Source: Hydractinia symbiolongicarpus | Lineage: Eukaryota > Cnidaria > Hydrozoa > Anthoathecata > Hydractiniidae | NCBI RefSeq assembly: GCF_029227915.1 | Contig: NC_079876.1 | Span: 6,076,001 to 6,140,000 of the forward strand | DNA length: 64,000 nt | Reading direction: 5' to 3' | Shown: piece after piece, positions 27,385 through 38,715 of the stretch | Layout of the letters: the number at the start of each line of letters is the position of its first letter | Position numbering within the stretch: position 1 is the first letter of the stretch | Position numbers and translations under genes: made by a program | The notes under the pieces: model-generated | The model's input: the letters and a program-made list of their open reading frames with translations, nothing else | The model's database searches: none | What the model was told of the DNA's origin: nothing

Positions 27385-27482
27385 GATAGATATGCATATT
27401 TTACATGTCTAGCCTCACAAATATCGAGGGATATACCCATTCTATTATTTCCAAGAGGGACCATGGCTTAGATGGAGAGTCG
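27385..27482 (-). mobile_element. Fragment of the SINE found complete at 44604
   Basis: Read on the - strand this matches the 3' half of the 44604-44950 SINE: gactctccatctaagccatgg, the gggtatatccctcga stretch, a tagaatg-to-agtcagg diverged linker, then atatgcatatctatc. The tRNA-like head is missing. Divergence is high enough to suggest an old insertion. Confidence 0.7.
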
Positions 27483-27696
27483 CAAGTAAATATCGGGACT
27501 GTGATTCCATGTATTTGTTTTTTTTAATGTGCCTGAGAATGTTTGTTGGGTCTTGCAAATAACAGAGCTCGGGTATGGCACATACCTTGTTTAAAATCAA
27601 AAAGCTGAAGATTGGACTAATGGTCTACTGACTAATCTTGTGACGTCCTGTCTAGTCTTAATTTTTATGTCTGAAGTCCTAATTTTTATGTCCGTT

Positions 27697-27929
27697 TATA
27701 ATTAGTTTTGTTGTTAAAAAAAATAAAAATTTAATGGTCTTCACGTTTAATTTTTTCTCGCGCAGAGTATTGTTTATAAACAATGTTTCTTGCTATGCTT
27801 TTGCTTTTAACACGAAGCAATTATTTTTGCGCAATTTGAAAGGAACTCGCTATCCTATTGTTTTTTTGAATGAAAGCAATTAACTTTCCAAGTTGAGCGT
27901 ACGCGTACGCTTACATCTGGACTGGACTG
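27697..27929. mobile_element. Second copy of the right end of the CAGT-ended transposon
   Basis: The last roughly 230 bp of the 25263-26782 element are repeated here in the same orientation, including the agcgtacgcgtacgct palindrome and a terminus (catctggactggactg) followed again by TA. Two landmarks are ttgctatgctt and aaggaactcgctatcctatt. No left end is found nearby, so it is a truncated copy or one half of a larger rearranged insertion. Confidence 0.8.
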
Positions 27930-28143
27930 TATAAGCTCCACACAGGGAAAACCATAGATTTAGCAGGGCTAGAAAGCCCATGGAAACCGATGGGATTTTC
28001 AATAAATCAAAAAGAACCAACGATTCAGCAGGAAATTGACACAGTACAAGGAAGGGTTGGTGATGGCAATAGTTACCCTTAGGAGTCATGATATTGATGG
28101 TAAGAAAAAGGTATTTCAAAGTTGGATGCAGAAAAAAGCAGAA

Positions 28144-29060
28144 TTATAAATAGTTACTTAGATAATGTTTAAAGAGAAGAGATTTTAATTGGGCTTTAGA
28201 CAAGGACCTAAAGTTCTTATTGGTTAATTGCAGATTGTTCCAGTCATGAGTGCATTTATGTGTGATTGAGTTTGAGCCATAATTAATGGTTTTGGAATAT
28301 GGAATAGAAACATTTGTGAGGGCAAATCAGGTGCCACAGGAATGAAAACTTGAGATGGGTTGTGCAAAATCCTTAAATACAATAGCAAGCTTGTTATTGA
28401 AAAGGTTATGTATATGCAAGTAGTTTAGAGTGGTTAAATAGTCAGATACTTTTAAGATGTTTGATTATTTATAGCTACAGTGAATTGGATGATTCACGTT
28501 GATTTTAAAAATGTATTATTCTTAGGGCTTTATTTTGGAGAACATATAGTTTTTGTTTGAGTATGATGTTAATCTGTGCTCAAACTTGAAGTCTGAAAGT
28601 TAGATGCGATTGGAAGATTGCATAAAAGATATTTATGAGAATTTCTTGCGAGACCTCATTTTAGCTAACATACTGACGACTCAACTAAGCTTTGAAGTGA
28701 AGTGAATTCGTATGTTTCTCATACTGAGGCTCATCTAGAATGACATCTAAGTATTTTGTATAACTAATTGGACGAATTTTCTGTCCACTTATTTTAAAAG
28801 TGAGGTGTTCACTGATGGTTTTCTTGGGGCATTGAGTTTCTTCAAGGATTTGTTTACTTGAAGAAGACTTATGTCATCTGCAAATTGGAAACATCTGAGT
28901 GGAAAATTGAAGAGTGTAGATCGTTTATATGAATTAAAAATAACAGGGACCAAGAGAACAGACCAAAGATTGTGCAGACCATGTCTATTTGCTATTGTGA
29001 GTATATATTATGGTCCTCATACCAGCTCAGGAAAAGTTTTAGTTAATAGACAGGTCACCT
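28144..29060 (-). pseudogene. Decayed non-LTR retrotransposon reverse transcriptase
   Basis: Read on the - strand there are reverse-transcriptase landmarks: a region resembling GSVLGPLLFLIHINDL near 28930-28965, the catalytic-type FADDISLL box near 28860-28880, then a C-terminal LINE segment ending HDWNNLQLTNKNFRSLSKAQ before a stop at 28144-28146. Intact stretches are in different frames and contain stops, for example just after the FADD box. The protein is dead. General layout is that of the Jockey/CR1-like LINE groups, but the clade is not settled. It lies just upstream of the peroxiredoxin leader exon. Confidence 0.8.
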
Positions 29061-29300
29061 GCATCAAGCGAAAAAAAGCATATTCTAAGAATTCTGATTT
29101 TAAGAAAGAAATCGAAATATTAAGTGAGAGGGTACTTCGTCCTTTACGTAACTAGTGTACCATGTTTTGTTTACCATCTTGAAAAAATATCAAGTTTGTT
29201 GTGGACCGTGCTGACCTGTTCTGTGATTTATTCAGAGGCAAAGTCGTTTTATACAAAAAAGGTTCAAGAAGTTTCAACGTGTTTTGATAAGCAAAGCAAA

Positions 29301-32300
29301 ATGGCTTTTTTCTTGAAACAGACCGCTAATTTGTTGGCTAAAACGACACGAAGAAGCATATTATCTCCATCAATTGTTAAAAGTTCAGCATCAAGTTCTT
29401 TACTACGGAAATGTTTTTCAATAAGCAGGTAATAATTTAATAATTTTAATTACCCCCGTCTTAATTTTTAAAACGCCCACGTGGTGGTGGGATGAGCTAC
29501 TTTCACTTTCGATAAAGCGGCTGCGCCCAAAAGGATATGTAAGAAGCCTTCAGCTACCTCAAAACCTGCAGTCTTTTATCAATTCAGCTATTTTTTTTAA
29601 AATAACATAATAATTTTTATGATAATATAGGAAAACCCCAGAATTGCGAATTAGTGAATAATTGTTAACATCTCTTTAATTTATGAAAGTATTTTATCCA
29701 CAAACCATGAAAACCATAGTTTTTACTGGGGACTCCTGGAAACAAAAGAAGCAAGTAATAGTTGAAGGATACTGACCGGTTTTGATATTGTACTGTAACA
29801 CAAAGCCCAAGGTCAAAAGTACCCTTGACCGAGGGCATTTTATTTTACAGTGCAACATCAAAACTGGTTAGTCATCATCATTTCTTGGCTTAACACCCAT
29901 TTTGCATGCTAGTATGGGTTGGACGGGGTATATTAATGACCCTCTTCAAATCTGATAAGGACTGTGTTTGATCTAAACTCAACTTCCTCTGTATCAAGTC
30001 TGTCCTTATAACCTCCTGTCAAGTCTTATTCGGACTGCCTCTGGGCTTTGCCACAGGAACTATCAAGTCTACATACTTTCTTATCCAATTATCCTCCTCC
30101 ATTCTTTCCATGTGCCCCAGCCAATTCAATCTTCTCATCTGGTTAACATCTTTAATTCTACGGATACATAGCCTGCTTCTTAGCTCATCTGAACTCTTTC
30201 TGTCTCTCAGACTGGTGTTACACATCCACCTAACCATTCTCATATCATTCCTTTCTAAACGGTCAAGATCTTCCTTGCATACAAACTGAATGTCAGCTCT
30301 TAACCTTCCACCAATACTACTGCACTTCTTATGTATCCAATGCTTGCAAGTCTAACAAAAAATTGAGTTACTACCAACTCCTTTCCTGCAAACTCCACAA
30401 GGCCACTTTCCAACTACAAGGTCACACTTGGCTGCAATGCTACTAATCATGACTTTAGGCTTTGCTGTGTTCACACTTAGCCCCTCCTCTTCTAGTCCTT
30501 TCTTCCACTTCAAAAACGTTTCAACTAATTCTTCCTTCGACTCTGCTATGAGAACCAGGTCATCCGCATACAATAACTCCCATGGACAACCTGTTCTAAA
30601 CTCCATTGACAGAGCTCCTAAGACTGTAACAAACAAGAAAGTGCTAAGTACAGAACCCTGATGTACACCAACATTTACACTAAATTCGTCACTAGGTGAA
30701 TCGTTACCTCGGACACGACTTCTAGCATTGCTGTACATAGACTGTACCATCGTAACTAGCCACTCATCCAAACCTAATTTTCTCATTGCCTACCAAATAA
30801 CTTTACGTGGCACTCTATCAAAAGCTTTCTCTAAATCCACAAAGGCAAAATAGAGATTCTTTCTTTTTCCTAGATACTTTTCTGGAGCTGTCTGAGTAAA
30901 AATATGGCATCTGTAGTGCCACGGCCTGGAACAAAACCAAATTGCATCTTATCTATATCAATTCTTTCTCTGAGTAGCTTATCTATTACTCTTTCAATAA
31001 CTTTCATTACTTGACCAACCAACTTCAAACCTCTATAGTTACGTCTTTCTAATGCATCACCCTTGCCCTTGAAACAATTCACTATTATACTCGACTGCCA
31101 CTCACTCGGAATAGCAACATCCTTTATAATCTGATTAGCATGGCCCCTCCTGGAAAAAATAGAGAGGGTATATCCCTCTCTGCCTGCCTGCCTGCCTTTC
31201 TGTCTGTCTGCCTGTCTGTCTACCTGTCTGTCTATGTTTAGCTGGTCCTTTTTTCCACCCGGAGGTATCATCAGTATCCATTTTATTACCTGACTGTATC
31301 TAGTCTGCAATTAAATATTCCTTTATGAACAAAAAAAACAAAGCTATGTTTAAGTTGCTATTCCCAAGGCACCAAGGAAAAAAACACATGTTCGATTGTG
31401 ATACTTGTGATACCAAATTTATAATTTGATTATTATGACTATTTTTTATTGATATTATATCTCGCTAATAGAAATTGTTACTGCATATACTTAAGAACAA
31501 TTTGATTAATGCCTTTAAAAACTAACATAACTAACATTTATTTGATGGGTAATAAATTTTACTTATAAAAATAATAGACAAATTTCACAAATTGTATGCA
31601 CCAACTACCATCATTAAAATCTTTATATGCACCAACTACCATCATTAAAATCTTCATGCACCAACTACCTTCATTAAAATTTTCATATGCACCAACTATC
31701 TTCATTAAAATCTTTATATGCACCAACTACCATCATTAAAATCTTCATATGCACCAACTACCATCATTAAAATCTTCATATGCACCAACTACCTTCATTA
31801 AAATCTTCATATGCACCAACTATCTTCATTAAAATCTTTATATGCACCAACTGCCATCATTAAAATATTAATACACACCAACTACCTTCATTGAAATCTT
31901 TATATGCACCAACTACCATCATTAAAATCTTCATATGCACTAACTACCATCATTAAAATATTAATATACACCAACTACCTTCATTAAAATCTTTATATGC
32001 ACCAACTACCATCATTAAAATCTTCATATGCACCAACTACCATCATTAAAATATTAATATCCACCAACTACCTTCATTAAAATCTTTATATGCACCAACT
32101 ACCATCATTAAAATCTTCATATGCACTAACTACCATCATTAAAATATTAATATACACCAACTACCTTCATTAAAATCTTTATATGCACCAACTACCATCA
32201 TTAAAATCTTCATATGCACCAACTACCATCATTAAAATATTAATATCCACCAACTACCTTCATTAAAATCTTTATATGCACCAACTACCATCATTAAAAT

Positions 32301-35300
32301 ATTTATATGCACCAACTACCATCATTAAAATCTTCATATGCACCAACTACCTTCATTAAAATCTTCATATACACCAACTACCAACAGTAAAATCTTCATT
32401 ATACACCAACTACCATCATTAGAATATTAATATGCACCAAATATCAACAATAAAATCTTCATATGCACCAACTACCATCATTAAAATATTAATATACACC
32501 AACTACCAACAGTAAAATCTTCATTATACACCAACTACCATGATTAGAATATTAATATACACCAACTATCAACATTAAAATCTTCATATACACCAACTAT
32601 CAACATTAAAATCTTCATATGCACCAACTACCGTCATTTAAATCTTCATATGTACCAACTACCGTCATTTAAATCTTCATATGCACCAACTACCGCCAAT
32701 AAAATCTTCGTATACACCAACTACCATCATTAAGCTTGTCATATACACCAACAATCAACATTAAGATTTTTCATATACATCAACTTTTTAAATAACTGTT
32801 AGTATATTCAACATTTCATCTGCCTTGAGAGCGCAAATTATGAAGAAATTTTTTGCGCAACTTAATTTTGACAATGCGTGGTACCAAAACAGCTTTATAT
32901 TTCTCGAATACACATCTGATTTCGTAAGAAACAATAATGTTTCTTACTAACTTAAGGCTTAGGCTATAGCATTTTTGACCTTTTTTTCGAAACTTTGAAA
33001 CTTTCAAAAGTGTTCATTCGCGAAAGTTTATTTAGTACAAACTTTTTAAAAAATTGATTCGCGAAAGTTTATCCACGAAAGGATTAATAATGAATTTTCA
33101 TATTACCTTCGAATTGCTAAGTTTTATCCACAAAATTTGCGAATTCTGCACCCGCGAAAGTTCGCTTAAATTCTCGGATTAAAGTATAAGTGCTTGGTAA
33201 ATGAAAAAACAAAACGGTTGTGTAAATCGGTTTTATCAAAATATGAAGAAAAAGCGATTCCGCGAGAATTAATATTCATGAATTCCGCGAATGGTAAGTT
33301 CTCCAAAAATATTCGCAATAAGTAACTTTCGCAAAATTGACAAATACTCACAAAATTCGAAACTGAAGGTATTTTGTTTTTGAACCCAAATCTAAGTGAT
33401 ATATATTACAGGCCACTGAAGCTTCACTCTAGATGTCAATCAAAAATGCAAATGCAAAAATGCCCTGCTAAATCTCTCATACGTTGTGACCATGCTACGC
33501 CAGAGAAAACCTCTCTACGCCAAATTTCTCGCTTATTGTATTATAGTGCCTTTAGGTTTTAACCACGAAACCATGCACGGAAGAAACTTTTACAAACCCT
33601 CGTGTGTATGTAACGAAACAGATGCAGCTAAGTTTTATAATATCATGTAGCAACCAGAGCATATTCCGTTTATGCGCGCGTGACTTAAAATAGAGGTTTT
33701 CTCTGGTGCAGCATGACACTTTTTTTTACGACGCAGCGTTTTTAACTTAGGAGGTAAAAGCACCTTTAGCCGTCGGTTCAAGGAGGCGCACGCATCATTG
33801 TGCTCATTATTGTGCAATATTTAGGAGGCTTTTGCCCGTTTTTATTTAAATTTTTAGTGATACGGGTAGCATGATGTTTAAAAGGAAAAAAACAATCTTT
33901 TATATGGAAAATCGTCCCCAGAGTTTATTTTCTATGCCAAACCCGCTAGCGCTTACCTGGTGTCAAAAAGGCAAAAAACCCTAGGGACGAGGTTGGAAGA
34001 AAGGTTGGTAATAAATTGACGCCAAGGTCAGGCCCCACAAACTTTTACGTGTTCGAGCGCAGGGTAGACTTGGCTTTATGGTCTGTATTTTGTATTGTAA
34101 GTTCTGTAATTTTCGCTTTCATGTCTTTCACGTGATCTTAAAATGTACTACACGATATTATAAAAGCCACAGCCACAGGGAAGTTTCATATTCACCGAGC
34201 AACAAAACGATTAAAGTGATTCTTTGCGCATTTATAGACAAGGTGAAATTAAAAGCAACATGTTTTACTCGTGTTTCTGTTGTCTGGGTAATTATAAAAA
34301 TATTAAAATATTGTTTTTTTAGCGCTATGGATAGCAGCTCTAGCTAGCTATCTGCTATCTATAGCATAAAGCAGCTGGACCAGGCCAGTCCAATGTTGTT
34401 TGTACGGTTTTTTTTGGAAAACGTGTGAAACCAATATTTTTTTTAGCAAAAAACAAGCTTTTACAAGTAATTTTACAGTTCTCATTATTAATTTATTGTG
34501 CTCTCATGTTGATCATCAATACTAAAATAAGATTTTGTTTAAAAGTAACATGTGCAGGTGTGTAGCTAGCTGAGCTAGCTAGCTATAGTTGGCTTTTTAC
34601 ATTTTATTTAACTGTTTTTTTTATTTATTTTGAACTGGATTTGTTATGGGCAGAATAATTTTTAAACCTAGCTAGCTGGATTGTATATAAGCTACAAAGA
34701 CAAAAGATATTTTCTTAAGGGTTTTAGATTTTTTTTTTCGGGCCCCATTAGCGGGATATCGCTGCTAAGATTCAAACCCCCTCCCCCCTCTTTTAGCAGA
34801 TTTCCGTCCGTTTGGATAAATCTTGGAAGGCTCAGGGGCGTGTTTTGTAGATAAAAGTTATCGGAATTGATGACAAGAGGAATTAGGCTCACAAACGATA
34901 AAGACTTTTCAGGCCGTAAACAAATTTTTGAAATATCTCAATCCCTAGCGGATTTTTTTTTCAAACTTGGTTAAGCAATGGTCTTTCTATATCAAATAAA
35001 CCGTTTCAAAGATTGTGCAGCCAATTCTTGTGTTATGAAGTAGAGCTAATTTCATATGCTAATTGTATAGATGACTTGCTAGAATCTTTGTTTACATTTT
35101 ATTTCGGCAGGCAAATAGTTTTTTAACCAATCAGATCTTCTAAAAAGAATTATTAGCAAATTAAATTGCTTTATTTTGCCTGCCAAAAAATAAAAACAAA
35201 AAAATTATCAAGATAGCAAGTCATCCATACAAGAAACCATTATAGGCTGCTGGATCTTCAAAATGATGTATCTATGTTTTTTATATATATATTGTTTATA

Positions 35301-38300
35301 TATTTTACATCAATATTGCTAATAAGTACGTATGTAAAACTCATTTATATACATTAAATTTATATTTAATAAATTTTAATTTAGGTGAAAATACTGGCAA
35401 ATTCTGACATTAAATATTTAAATTCTGCCATTAAATATAATATAAATTTTTGTGCCTTTATTCTTAAAACAATTTAAACATTTAATAGGTTCTAATTTGC
35501 ACCCGTGACATAAAAAAGAAGACAAGGAAAAGTAATCCAATTAAATACATATATTTTCGTATAATGCCATACACAATTTATAGTGACTCCTTAGTTGAAA
35601 CTTCAAGAGAAAAAGTTTAAATTGCAAGAAAATTTTGTATTCTGTTTACTTCTGTTTTTCACATAAAATTGCCATGTATACAATATACACAGGTAAAAAA
35701 AAGTATAAACAACAGACTGCAATGATTGGAAAATATAAGGGAAAAAAACTAACAATAAATTTTGTTAAACTCTTTCTTAAACAGAGAATACAGTAGTTAA
35801 GAAATACATATGCATATTCGGTATATATTTGTTTTTAGTTGAGTGTTGTTTAAGCCTGTTTGTTATCCAGAGTAAACCTTAAGGACCGCCTGATCATTAT
35901 CATTCTTTTGAGGGTTTTTCATACTGTTTTTTAGTGTAAAAATGAGCAAGGCATTTATCCAAAAACCTGCCCCTGATTTCGAAGGCACTGCTGTGACAGA
36001 AAAAGGAGAATTCAAAACAGTTAAGCTTTCAGATTACAAAGGTATGATTTTGTGTTTTTGCTTTATTTACTCAAGATGTTAAGGGAGTATTACTAAACAG
36101 TGATCGTGATTTTCTAAGTAAAAGTTTTCTGTTTACTTTTTCTGGTTTGTAAAAACATTTCTGTTTATCTTTTATGATAGAAGATTTCCACAAAATGTCC
36201 ACAAATGTCTTGTTAAGTGGCAGAGAATTAGTGAAATGAGTTTCAGATTCTGTGTGGTTGTGTGGGATAGTTTTTTTAATTATGTCACAAGTTTCACTTT
36301 CTTGTTGTATAGGGATTTGTTTTAATGTAGATTCTTACACTGCAACATAAATTAATAATTTTTTATCCATTGAAAAAAGAGATGGTTGAACCAAAAAAAA
36401 ATGCAAAAAGTGCGATTTAAGACGACAGAAAGAAAAAAATATGCATTTTTGAAATAAATATGTATAATTACAAATAATTTCATAACTACGCTATTAGAAA
36501 AAAAAAAACGGGAACCTTTTTGAATTTAATGTATGCTGAATGTAGTTGTGCAGAAACCATGCGTTCAGAAAAAAAGCCGTTTTAAAACGTATGGTGAAAA
36601 AAAAATGTTGTCTTTATTCCATTTATTGTTGTTGATATTGATGTATATTGATTCTCTTCAATATCTAGTTATCTGTTTAACCAATTTAAAGATCTGATTG
36701 ATGCTCACTATTTAACCAAAAAAGAATGCTTGTGTCCTGCTGTTTTTGAGTACCTCTGCATACAAGCCTATGTCCCTAAACCTGCATGCCTGTGCCCCTG
36801 AACCTGCATGACTGTGCCTACAATTTCGCTTAGCTTTCCTCTTACAACACGCACAAAAAAACTCAAAAAAAAAGATTTAAGTATTAAAAGGACAAAAACA
36901 CCATTAAACCTGTAACACTCTCCTCCACATATGTATAGTTGTTGCTTTATGTTGTAGGGAAGTATCTCGTGTTTTTCTTCTATCCACTGGACTTCACGTT
37001 TGTTTGTCCCACTGAAATTATTGCATACAGTGACCGTGTTGAAGAGTTTCAAGCAATTGGTTGTGAAGTTTTGGCTTGCTCAATTGATTCACAGTTTTCA
37101 CATTTAGCATGGTCAGTATAGCTTCCTAATCATGAACATGTTTTTAAATTTCTGCAAATAAATCGAAATTACATATTTCACGGGATTTTTTTGCAAATAC
37201 TCCTTTTCCGTTACCAAATGATGGTTGGAATTTTGCATAAAAACAAATGAATTTGCGTAAGCTTTGAACCTAACTATCTATATAGATTCTGCAGATTTGA
37301 TCTCATAAATCAGTTTAAAATTTGGCAAAAATTTTTTTAATGAACAAAAAATATTTATCAGAATTTAATTACTCAAGGCAATCCGCAAAATACACAAACA
37401 TTTTTCGTAATTTCAGACACCTTGATTCATTGTGTTTTGTTTCCAAATATTTCTTATTTGTGTGTGTTTTACATAGAGTACTGTCATTGAAATGTTTGTT
37501 CAAATGGTCACGTTATTTTCGGTTAGAATTTTACAGAACATAAAAAACACGTTTTATATTTTATTTAATTTCAGGACTGAACAGCCTCGAAACAAAGGTG
37601 GTCTGGGTAAAATGAAAATTCCAATCCTCTCAGATTTGACGAAACAAGTGTCACGTGACTATGGCGTGCTTTTGGAAGATCAAGGAATTTCGCTCAGGTA
37701 TAATTTTTTTAGAAGTTGTCAGTTCTGAATAATCAATAATTTTTCCAACTTTTGATAAGTTCCTTATAAACGACCCACTGACTCCTGTAAGTAAACTATA
37801 TTAGGATTTCAGATTTCAGACAAAAAAATGAAAATAAAATTTCGCAGGTGTTTAATTTGAGGACAAATTCGCAAAATTTTCTCTCCGCGTGTTTTCTTAA
37901 AGTAACTTTAAGAAATGAGACCCTCCTAGAATAGAAAATATTGATATCTCCTAAGTAACCTGACATATAATTGAGCTGCTAAAGTTTCACCCCAAAAAAT
38001 TTCACCTCCAAAAATTATTTTAAATCCGTGATATGTTAGTAATGTAAAAGTTACCGTGTTTAGAGGCCTGTTTATCATCGATGACAAAGGTACTCTTCGA
38101 CAAATCACTATCAATGATTTACCTGTCGGTCGATCAGTCGATGAAACTTTGCGACTTGTACAAGCTTTGAAGTATACTGACAAGCATGGTGAAGTGTGTC
38201 CTGCTGGATGGAAGCCAGGTGCAGATACTGTAAGTCACTGTTTCTTACTTCACGCATCGTAAAAAAATATTTTTGACACTCCATCAGTTTCAAAGAAAGC

Positions 38301-38715
38301 TGTCCATTCAGTTGTGGAAAGCAAATATTGCGATCGAAAACACGAATTTAAGTTGGAGTTATAATTTAGAATTGTATAGAGAATTATCTTAACCATTACG
38401 CAAAGTTCACCTTCTCGTCAAAGAAGACCGAAATACACGCCATCCATTAGCCATGACTAGCGATCACTCAACTTTAAAAATATCAAAATAAAGACCCATA
38501 TAAAGGAGCTTCTTTTCAGGCCCCCCCACCTCCGTCGACGTTGCCAGTTATCGGGTTTAATAATAAAAGATGTCGGCGAAAAAATCATTGATTTTTAAAA
38601 AATATTTCGGCGTCTACGAAAAATTGTTCGCAATCGTGCAATATCGTAATATAATATTCTCTTTTTTCTTTAGATCAAAACGGACAACGCTGAAGAATAT
38701 TTCAAGAAACAATAA
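29301..38715 (+). CDS. PRDX3: Typical 2-Cys peroxiredoxin with a mitochondrial-type leader (PRDX3-like)
   Basis: Six coding exons in consistent phase: 29301-29428, 35935-36041, 36958-37111, 37575-37697, 38064-38229, 38674-38715; 720 nt, 239 aa. The peroxidatic Cys (FTFVCPTE, about residue 95), the resolving Cys (HGEVCPAGW, about 216), the GGLG loop and the C-terminal YF motif are all present, so this is a hyperoxidation-sensitive typical 2-Cys enzyme that reduces H2O2 with thioredoxin. Exon 1 supplies 42 residues rich in Ser, Arg and Lys and free of Asp and Glu ([14 protein letters not shown] at the start, RKCFSIS at the end), a mitochondrial targeting pattern. Its phase-2 donor (cag|gtaata) matches the acceptor at 35934, which adds Ser-Val-Lys before an internal Met (35942). 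Translation from that Met would give a 194-aa cytosolic-type enzyme. The body resembles PRDX1/2 at least as much as PRDX3. The enzyme identity is certain; the exon 1 join is an inference from phase and leader character. Confidence 0.93.
29872..31138 (-). pseudogene. Non-LTR retrotransposon (LINE), 5'-truncated and broken, in peroxiredoxin intron 1
   Basis: Reverse-transcriptase blocks on the - strand run in order: [19 protein letters not shown] (about 30880-30950), a [17 protein letters not shown] region, the [10 protein letters not shown] box, and the catalytic [14 protein letters not shown] box (about 30540-30585). A zinc-binding-like cluster ([15 protein letters not shown], then [10 protein letters not shown]) and a [15 protein letters not shown] segment follow. 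The frame breaks near 30790-30870, and a TAG stops it inside the Cys cluster (30352-30354). The element ends at 29872-29884 in ATG/GAT triplets, as at 22013. The endonuclease and any first ORF are missing. The RT-plus-Cys-cluster layout is shared by a LINE group common in marine invertebrates; clade not assigned. Confidence 0.85.
31139..31240. repeat. SINE fragment fused to TGCC/TGTC tetranucleotide repeat at the LINE 5' junction
   Basis: gcatggcccctcctgg followed by gagggtatatccctc matches an internal part of the 44604 SINE (catggctcctcctgg, cagggtatatccctc). It is followed directly by about 60 bp of TGCC/TGTC repeats. The match begins where similarity to LINE protein ends. Confidence 0.55.
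31595..32787. repeat. 31-bp minisatellite, about 38 units, in peroxiredoxin intron 1
   Basis: The unit is tatgcaccaactaccatcat followed by taaaatcttca. Variation is concentrated at fixed positions (cat/ctt in the middle, tcttca/tattaa at the end). Higher-order periodicity is visible: a block of three units (tttatatgc, cttcatatgc, attaatata) repeats several times between about 31900 and 32280. The last third is more diverged. No open frame crosses it. Spacers are not unique and no cas-like gene exists, so it is not CRISPR. Confidence 0.97.
33000..33365. repeat. Dispersed cgcgaaagtt-motif repeat cluster
   Basis: The motif cgcgaaagtt or close variants recurs in both orientations (near 33018, 33050, 33073, 33153 and, inverted, near 33322), with aattcgcgaa-type spacers. 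This looks like one or more small inverted-repeat elements inside the peroxiredoxin first intron. Ends are not clear. Confidence 0.45.
35070..35225. mobile_element. Hairpin-type miniature inverted-repeat element, about 156 bp
   Basis: gatgacttgct at the left is mirrored by agcaagtcatc at the right. The inverted match continues inward with gaps to ggcaggcaaa and tttgcctgcc, so nearly the whole element folds back on itself. It contains no gene and lies 0.7 kb before peroxiredoxin exon 2. Confidence 0.75.

Larger units (their letters stand above)
22984..29300. other. Repeat-rich intergenic region between CWC27 and peroxiredoxin
   Basis: The start codons of CWC27 (-) and the peroxiredoxin gene (+) point away from each other, 6.3 kb apart. 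No conserved gene is visible between them. The stretch holds one weak orphan exon candidate (24083-24119), the CAGT-ended transposon and its second right end, a SINE fragment, a dead LINE, and repeated segments built on ggccagtcttaagact near 26825-26945 and 27600-27690. A gatgatgggagaaggatctc-type segment near 24692 resembles DNA often seen at retroelement ends, but I could not assign it. Confidence 0.6.

Noticed and set aside
28871-29155. 94-codon + strand open frame before the peroxiredoxin leader exon
   Set aside because: It is antisense to the FADD-box region of the decayed LINE at 28144-29060.
30428-30661. Ser-rich + strand open frame in peroxiredoxin intron 1
   Set aside because: Antisense shadow of the LINE reverse transcriptase catalytic region.
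31595-32787. CRISPR-like array of about 31-bp repeats
   Set aside because: Units are head-to-tail with no unique spacers, and the genome is eukaryotic; it is a minisatellite.
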